DNA of 52,012 bases from an uncultured Oscillospiraceae bacterium (GTDB lineage: Bacteria > Bacillota > Clostridia > Oscillospirales > Oscillospiraceae), in NCBI GenBank assembly GCA_947589745.1, contig CANQCS010000013.1, positions 1 through 52,012 on the forward strand, written 5' to 3'. Below, piece after piece: positions 48,243 to 52,012 of this stretch (within the stretch, counting starts at the first letter, position 1; the number at the start of each line of letters is the position of its first letter). The notes under the pieces were generated by a model, which searched no databases, had not been told where the DNA came from, and worked only from the letters and a program-made list of their open reading frames with translations. A program made the position numbers and the translations under genes.

Positions 48243-48352
48243 TGCGAATGTTGGCGGCAATTGGAACAATGACCTGAATTGCGGTCCCTTCTACGCTAAC
48301 CTCTATAATACGCCTTCCAATACGAACACCAACATCGGCGCGGCCCTATCTT
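48243..48352 (+). repeat. DGR template repeat (TR)
   Basis: A non-coding 110-base copy of the VR, 100 bases after the receptor gene stop and 173 bases before the reverse transcriptase. Read in the VR frame it would give Asn at nearly every varied position (NWNNDLN, ANLYNTPSNTNTN), the AAY codons that cannot mutate at A to a stop. The 3' 15-20 bases (ATCGGCGCGGCCCT) are unchanged and serve as the candidate initiation-of-homing sequence. The 48143-48242 spacer can form GGAGC/GCTCC and GGAGA/TCTCC hairpins. Confidence 0.95.
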
Positions 48353-48407
48353 ACCTCAACGAGACTCTACAACATATAATGCAGTGCATATCGCTGCTGA
48401 ATGCAGT

Positions 48408-48455
48408 AAGGGCGGGGTGGCTTCTGTTGCTCCGCCCTTCCTCACCACTTGGTGA
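48408..48455 (+). ncRNA. paired hairpins in the DGR RNA downstream of TR
   Basis: AAGGGCGG (48408-48415) pairs with CCGCCCTT (48432-48439), then TCACCA (48442-48447) with TGGTGA (48450-48455). They lie between the TR and the reverse transcriptase start, the region that in the Bordetella phage system primes cDNA synthesis. The role here is inference. Confidence 0.5.
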
Positions 48456-48525
48456 AAATCAACTCGGTGCAAGCACCCGTTAGTATCTGAAAGAGGCTGA
48501 ACGCGGGTGAGAGGATAAGAGAAGA

Positions 48526-49761
48526 ATGAAATCCTACAGACACTTGTTTGAAATCTGCATATCCGAAACCAATCGCCGAAAAGCCATCAAGCAGGCAAAA
48601 CGCACCAAGCGTGTCCGAAAAATGCTGAAACGGCGGCATATGTCGGATGATGAACTGCTCGATAGCTCCTTGGAATGGATCATCAACTACGAGAATGCCG
48701 AACATACTCCGGTCATCATCCAAGATGGGACTGCTCAGAAAGAGCGGTCTATCGTCGTTCCCACTTTGGAGGAGTTGATCGTCCAGCATTGCATCTGCAA
48801 GGCTCTGGAAGAGATGTTCTGGCATGGGATGTATAAGCATAGCTATGCGAGCTTACCGAAACGGGGCTCCCATAAAGCGAAGAAAGTCATAGAGAAATGG
48901 ATAGACACTGATCCGAAGAATGTGAAGTATGTTCTGAAAATGGACATTCATCACTTCTTTGACAGTATTCCGCATGATATTTTGAAGGCAAAGCTTGCCC
49001 GGAAAATTCACGACGACCGAATGCTCGATCTGCTGTTCAAGATCATCGATGTGGTCGATGTCGGTATTCCTCTTGGCTTCTATACTTCCCAATGGCTCTC
49101 CAATTGGTTTCTCCAGGAGCTGGACCATTACGTCAAAGAGCAGCTCCATGCTGTCCACTATGTTCGGTATATGGATGACATGGTCGTTTTCGGGTCAAAC
49201 AAGAAAGTCTTGCACCAAATGCGCATTGCTATCTCCAAGTACATGGCCGAGTATTACGGCCTTGAGCTGAAGGGAGATTGGCAGGTATTCCGTTTCTCAT
49301 ATCTTGTCAAGAAAAACGGTGAAATCAAGGAGAAGGGCAGACCTCTTGATTTCATGGGCTTCGTGTTCTATCGAAATCGGACGGTCCTCCGAGAGTCCAT
49401 CATGCTCAAAGCAACACGAAAAGCTCGTAAGATCCACAAGAAACCCTATCAGGGCCGCAAACCAACTGTACATGACTATCGTCAGATGATGTCGTACCTT
49501 GGGTGGATCGACTGCACGGACACCTATAATATGTACCGTAAATTCATCAAGCCCCGTGTCAATTTCCAACGGATGAAGCGGTATATTTCCCGTTACGACA
49601 GGCATAGCGACAGGTACATCTATGAGCGGCTTGTAAAACGCTATATGCCGAAAGGAGGTACGCTGAGTGGAGCTCACCTACATTCACGCCGAAAGCGCCG
49701 TCCGGCCTCCCGAAATCGAGGTCGGCGTAACTACAGTCTACCTGCGTCGCAACATTGTTGA
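48526..49761 (+). CDS. DGR reverse transcriptase
   Basis: A 411-residue reverse transcriptase. Motif A is KMDIHHFFDSI (Asp140). The DGR-type motif GIPLGFYTSQW (residues 180-190) replaces the QGxxxSP of group II intron enzymes, and the active site is YMDD (215-218). There is no maturase or HNH domain. It makes cDNA from the TR RNA with errors at A, then writes it into the VR. ATG 48526 follows GAGAGGATAAGAGAAGA. The last 95 bases overlap the next gene, so the C-terminal 30 basic residues may be dispensable. No Avd-type helical accessory gene was found beside it. Confidence 0.93.
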   Translation: MKSYRHLFEICISETNRRKAIKQAKRTKRVRKMLKRRHMSDDELLDSSLEWIINYENAEHTPVIIQDGTAQKERSIVVPTLEELIVQHCICKALEEMFWHGMYKHSYASLPKRGSHKAKKVIEKWIDTDPKNVKYVLKMDIHHFFDSIPHDILKAKLARKIHDDRMLDLLFKIIDVVDVGIPLGFYTSQWLSNWFLQELDHYVKEQLHAVHYVRYMDDMVVFGSNKKVLHQMRIAISKYMAEYYGLELKGDWQVFRFSYLVKKNGEIKEKGRPLDFMGFVFYRNRTVLRESIMLKATRKARKIHKKPYQGRKPTVHDYRQMMSYLGWIDCTDTYNMYRKFIKPRVNFQRMKRYISRYDRHSDRYIYERLVKRYMPKGGTLSGAHLHSRRKRRPASRNRGRRNYSLPASQHC

Positions 49762-49969
49762 AACGCAGCGTCAGGAGATGGACCGTGAGGAGACTCAGAC
49801 CATCTGGACTTATGAAGAGGCGCAGATGTCCAAGGACCAGGCTTTGTTCCTGTTGACTACCAATCAGGGACAGCTCGATCAGAGCATTCAGGACGCTGAC
49901 GCCATGAACGTCGATCAGGAGTTCCGTTTGACTCTGCTGGAGCTGAGTTTTTCGGATTCTGAAATCTAA
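49667..49969 (+). CDS. small tail-region protein after the DGR
   Basis: A 100-residue acidic protein; GTG 49667 lies 8 bases after AAAGGAGG, inside the end of the reverse transcriptase gene. Pattern 'ELTYIHAESAVRPPEIEV', then an acidic helix 'TQTIWTYEEAQMSKDQ'. It looks like a small phage tail protein normally found next to XkdX-type proteins, not like Avd (shorter, and no four-helix pattern). Thus the DGR cassette seems inserted into the tail operon. Confidence 0.55.
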   Translation: MELTYIHAESAVRPPEIEVGVTTVYLRRNIVETQRQEMDREETQTIWTYEEAQMSKDQALFLLTTNQGQLDQSIQDADAMNVDQEFRLTLLELSFSDSEI

Positions 49970-49987
49970 AGAAAGGAGAACACGACA

Positions 49988-50128
49988 ATGCTGTATCGTA
50001 CTATCAAGCGTATGATCGAGCGTGGTCAGACTGAGGACCTTATGGACAAGCTCGACATTTTCTACCTTGGGAACCGTATCACCAAGGAAGAGTATGAGGA
50101 GCTCGTCGCGCTGCTGAAGCAGAAGTAA
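49988..50128 (+). CDS. XkdX-like small protein
   Basis: A 46-residue protein, ATG 49988 after GAAAGGAGAACACGACA. Pattern 'LYRTIKRMIERGQT', 'LDIFYLGNRITKEEYEELVALL' is that of the short XkdX-type proteins at the end of tail operons. It is the last + strand gene here; a convergent reverse transcriptase gene ends 10 bases downstream. Confidence 0.6.
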   Translation: MLYRTIKRMIERGQTEDLMDKLDIFYLGNRITKEEYEELVALLKQK

Positions 50129-50137
50129 GGCCGTATC

Positions 50138-52012
50138 CTACAGCCCATATTTCTGCGTGAGCTGCTTGAAAAATGCATTGGCCTCGTAGACCGCCTGGTC
50201 GGGAAGCTTTCTGGTGAGCAGCCGTCTCGGTATCATGAGGCCGGATACGTTCTTCACCTTTTTCCGAAACACGACCCGTTCCCGGTCCAGGTGCAATGCT
50301 TTGATCTCGTATCCTTGGCTTGTCCAGGAATCGGAGATACAGTAGAGCCTTGGACTGGGAATGATGGCGTGAAACGGAAAGCCTTCTTCCTGCCAGAGCG
50401 GCGAGCCGTTTCCCGGCAGCTCATCCAGCCAGAATGCCTCGTAGAAATAGGCTTCCCAATCGAGGTCGTCCCCGAGGATATTTTCGATCTCTTGGAATGT
50501 CATGGCCAGCGGTGTCTCTTCCGTCCGATGGAAGAAGTCCGTGAGTTCCAGGTAGGGAGAGTATTTTTCGGGGGCGTCCTCCCTCACATCCTCCAGAAGC
50601 TCAAAGAAGTCCGGAGGTGTCACGGTCGATCCTTCATTTTCAGAAGTGAAGACGTCATATCCGCACCGGCTGTGGATGTAGAGAAGATTCTGTACTCTGC
50701 GGCCTTGGCCAACGCTTTTCTCTACTACCGTTACATCCTGATCCGGCAGCATGGATTGACCGCAATACGCGCAGCGACCTCCCTGTCTCCTCCAGACAGA
50801 GGCATATTTTCCGGTATGCTTTTGGATCATCCGGCGATATTTGAGCCACATGGTGTAATCCATGTCCAGATAGAAGTTGAAGCTGCTCTTTACAGGCTTG
50901 TGCCATACGATCTCCGCCGGCGCGAGCCGTTCCACGCGGACCGTGTGGTCCTCTGGAAGGACGAATACATAAAAACCATCCTCTTTGATCCAAAACTTGC
51001 CTCTCACGGTCTCCGGTTTCCAGCGTTTATATTTTTCGGACAACCGCTTGACCAGAAGGCCGTTGACGTAGCTGTCCATATCTCGGAACGCAAAATAGGC
51101 ATCCGAGTTGGTTCGTTGGGCACTGGCCCAGTGAGCGAGCTTTTTGTTGATGGCTTCGATCAAAGACCGCTGAGAGCCTTTGTAATCAAGGATCAGATGA
51201 GCGAGCTCCAACTTTTTCTTCTGGATATTTCGTCCCGATGGGGTGACCATCAGAATGCCGTCGACCTTTTGATAGTGCCGGCCCACATAATCGAATCCCT
51301 CGTTGATGTGGACAGCACGGGCTTTTTCCGCGCTGATACGGAGTCCTCGTTCTCTCAGAAAAGCGGAAACGATCTCCAGGATCTGATCTGCCTGCGCCCA
51401 GCTTCCGGCGGTGATAGCCATGTCATCGGCAAATCGAAAGAGATGTCCGTATGGATATTCCACGCCGCCCTTCGGATAGAGATGATCGTAGAGATAGGTT
51501 TGCAGCCCATCCAGCATCATATTTCCAAGGACTGGGGAGAGGGATGTCCCGAGAGAGATCCCCTGGTCGATCGCAAATAACTCGTTCTGGAGAATAAAGC
51601 CTGCCTTGAGGAATTTGCGAAGCACTGATTTATCCATCGGGATATTTCGGAGCAGCCATTGATGGTTGGCGCTATCGTAGAAAAGTGTGACATCAGCCAG
51701 GACAACGATCTCAGGGCCTCCTTCCCTCTCAAGCTCTTGGGTCAGATAGGCATGCAGGTCCAAAGGAGACCGAAATTTGCGTGCAGAGAACGACATGTGA
51801 TCCGCGGTGGATTCTGCCACAGGGTCCAGCGCGAACCGATACAGCGCCTGCATCGCCCGGTCTTTGGCGACTGGGATGTGAGCGATCCGGTGTTCGCCGT
51901 TGGAGCGGACTTCCGCGATCTCCTTATGCAGATATGGCAGTGGGCGGTATCCACGAGCGGTCAGGGAGAAGGCCGCTTTCATCTTCTGCTCAGGAGTTTC
52001 CCATTTGACACC
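50138..52012 (-). CDS. group-II-like reverse transcriptase, 5' end outside window
   Basis: On the minus strand an open frame enters from the right edge and ends at TAG 50138 (at least 624 residues). Numbering from Met at 51982: motif A 'LADVTLFYDS' (Asp97), 'QGISLGTSLSP' (140-150), active site FADD (184-187), then a maturase-like X region ('RTNSDAYFAFRDMDSYVNGL'). A zinc-type CAYC (about 404) with a late 'YIHSRC' resembles an HNH module, but VVEKS stands where the catalytic VHHI would be. About 190 further residues have no match I know. No group II domain V is visible 3' of the gene, which abuts the XkdX gene. Confidence 0.75.
   Translation of the reverse strand, partial: GVKWETPEQKMKAAFSLTARGYRPLPYLHKEIAEVRSNGEHRIAHIPVAKDRAMQALYRFALDPVAESTADHMSFSARKFRSPLDLHAYLTQELEREGGPEIVVLADVTLFYDSANHQWLLRNIPMDKSVLRKFLKAGFILQNELFAIDQGISLGTSLSPVLGNMMLDGLQTYLYDHLYPKGGVEYPYGHLFRFADDMAITAGSWAQADQILEIVSAFLRERGLRISAEKARAVHINEGFDYVGRHYQKVDGILMVTPSGRNIQKKKLELAHLILDYKGSQRSLIEAINKKLAHWASAQRTNSDAYFAFRDMDSYVNGLLVKRLSEKYKRWKPETVRGKFWIKEDGFYVFVLPEDHTVRVERLAPAEIVWHKPVKSSFNFYLDMDYTMWLKYRRMIQKHTGKYASVWRRQGGRCAYCGQSMLPDQDVTVVEKSVGQGRRVQNLLYIHSRCGYDVFTSENEGSTVTPPDFFELLEDVREDAPEKYSPYLELTDFFHRTEETPLAMTFQEIENILGDDLDWEAYFYEAFWLDELPGNGSPLWQEEGFPFHAIIPSPRLYCISDSWTSQGYEIKALHLDRERVVFRKKVKNVSGLMIPRRLLTRKLPDQAVYEANAFFKQLTQKYGL

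Noticed and set aside
48243-48480. The open frame running through the template repeat
   Set aside because: It is open because the TR is a copy of coding sequence; there is no start signal and the TR is expected to be RNA only.
49667-49969. This small gene as an Avd accessory protein
   Set aside because: Too short, acidic and not a four-helix pattern; its place before the XkdX-like gene points to an ordinary tail protein.
50291-51580. A 429-codon + strand frame opposite the second reverse transcriptase
   Set aside because: The minus-strand frame has RT motifs and continues beyond the window; the + frame has no recognisable domain.
1-52012. tRNA genes, integrase and lysis genes
   Set aside because: I looked for cloverleaf-like segments, recombinase motifs and amidase/holin-like pairs and found none that I can support.

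Overview
The window is a stretch of a tailed, siphovirus-type double-stranded DNA phage (or prophage) of a Gram-positive, probably gut-associated Clostridia host. The grounds are the HK97-type morphogenesis order, near-consensus AGGAGG ribosome binding sites, frequent TTG/GTG starts, extended -10 promoters and short hypothetical proteins of kinds common in Firmicutes phages. Almost every gene lies on the + strand in tight, often overlapping operons. No integrase, repressor, DNA polymerase, lysin or tRNA is visible, so lifestyle cannot be told and the replication and lysis modules must lie outside.

Layout. 1-10.6 kb: about 28 small genes (zinc-ribbon proteins, a lipoprotein, small membrane proteins, a degenerate ThyX-like protein, two tandem MazG-type pyrophosphohydrolases), punctuated by a family of similar hairpin terminators. 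10.6-11.3 kb: a non-coding hub with a long hairpin terminator, nine inverted and direct copies of GCCCACTTTT beside an AT-rich stretch (candidate origin or operator), and a promoter driving a strongly folded RNA that ends in an attenuator-like terminator. 11.3-16 kb: a PASTA protein, two PD-(D/E)xK nucleases and an 897-residue protein with a DFDGDQ motif of the RNA-polymerase double-psi barrel type. 16-29 kb: candidate cos region, packaging genes (small-terminase candidate, HNH, large terminase), portal, a protease-capsid fusion, decoration and neck proteins, tail tube and tail chaperones. 29-45 kb: a 2798-residue tape measure with a 13-unit 186-bp repeat array, distal tail protein, tail-associated protein and fibre proteins. 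45-50 kb: a diversity-generating retroelement (DGR). 50-52 kb: a second, group-II-like reverse transcriptase on the opposite strand, cut by the window edge.

Three things stand out. First, the DGR is complete enough to read: a 957-residue Ig-domain receptor-binding protein ends in a variable repeat (48010-48119) that differs from a template repeat (48243-48352) at 14 of 110 positions, 13 of them template adenines. The reverse transcriptase has the DGR-type IPLGxxTSQ motif and YMDD. Second, four proteins carry the tag HHGIxGxxWGxR (one internally, three at the N-terminus next to terminase), fused to different domains: DUF5662-like, ADP-ribosyltransferase-like, a coiled-coil/TM protein and a papain-like Tox-PL domain. 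The RNA-polymerase-like protein begins with a related HYGVKRRSGRYPWGSG segment. I infer a common address for proteins loaded into the virion and injected early. Third, the protease-capsid fusion holds an internal start whose 19-nt initiation region is identical to that of the major tail protein, so free capsid protein is probably made from the fused gene.
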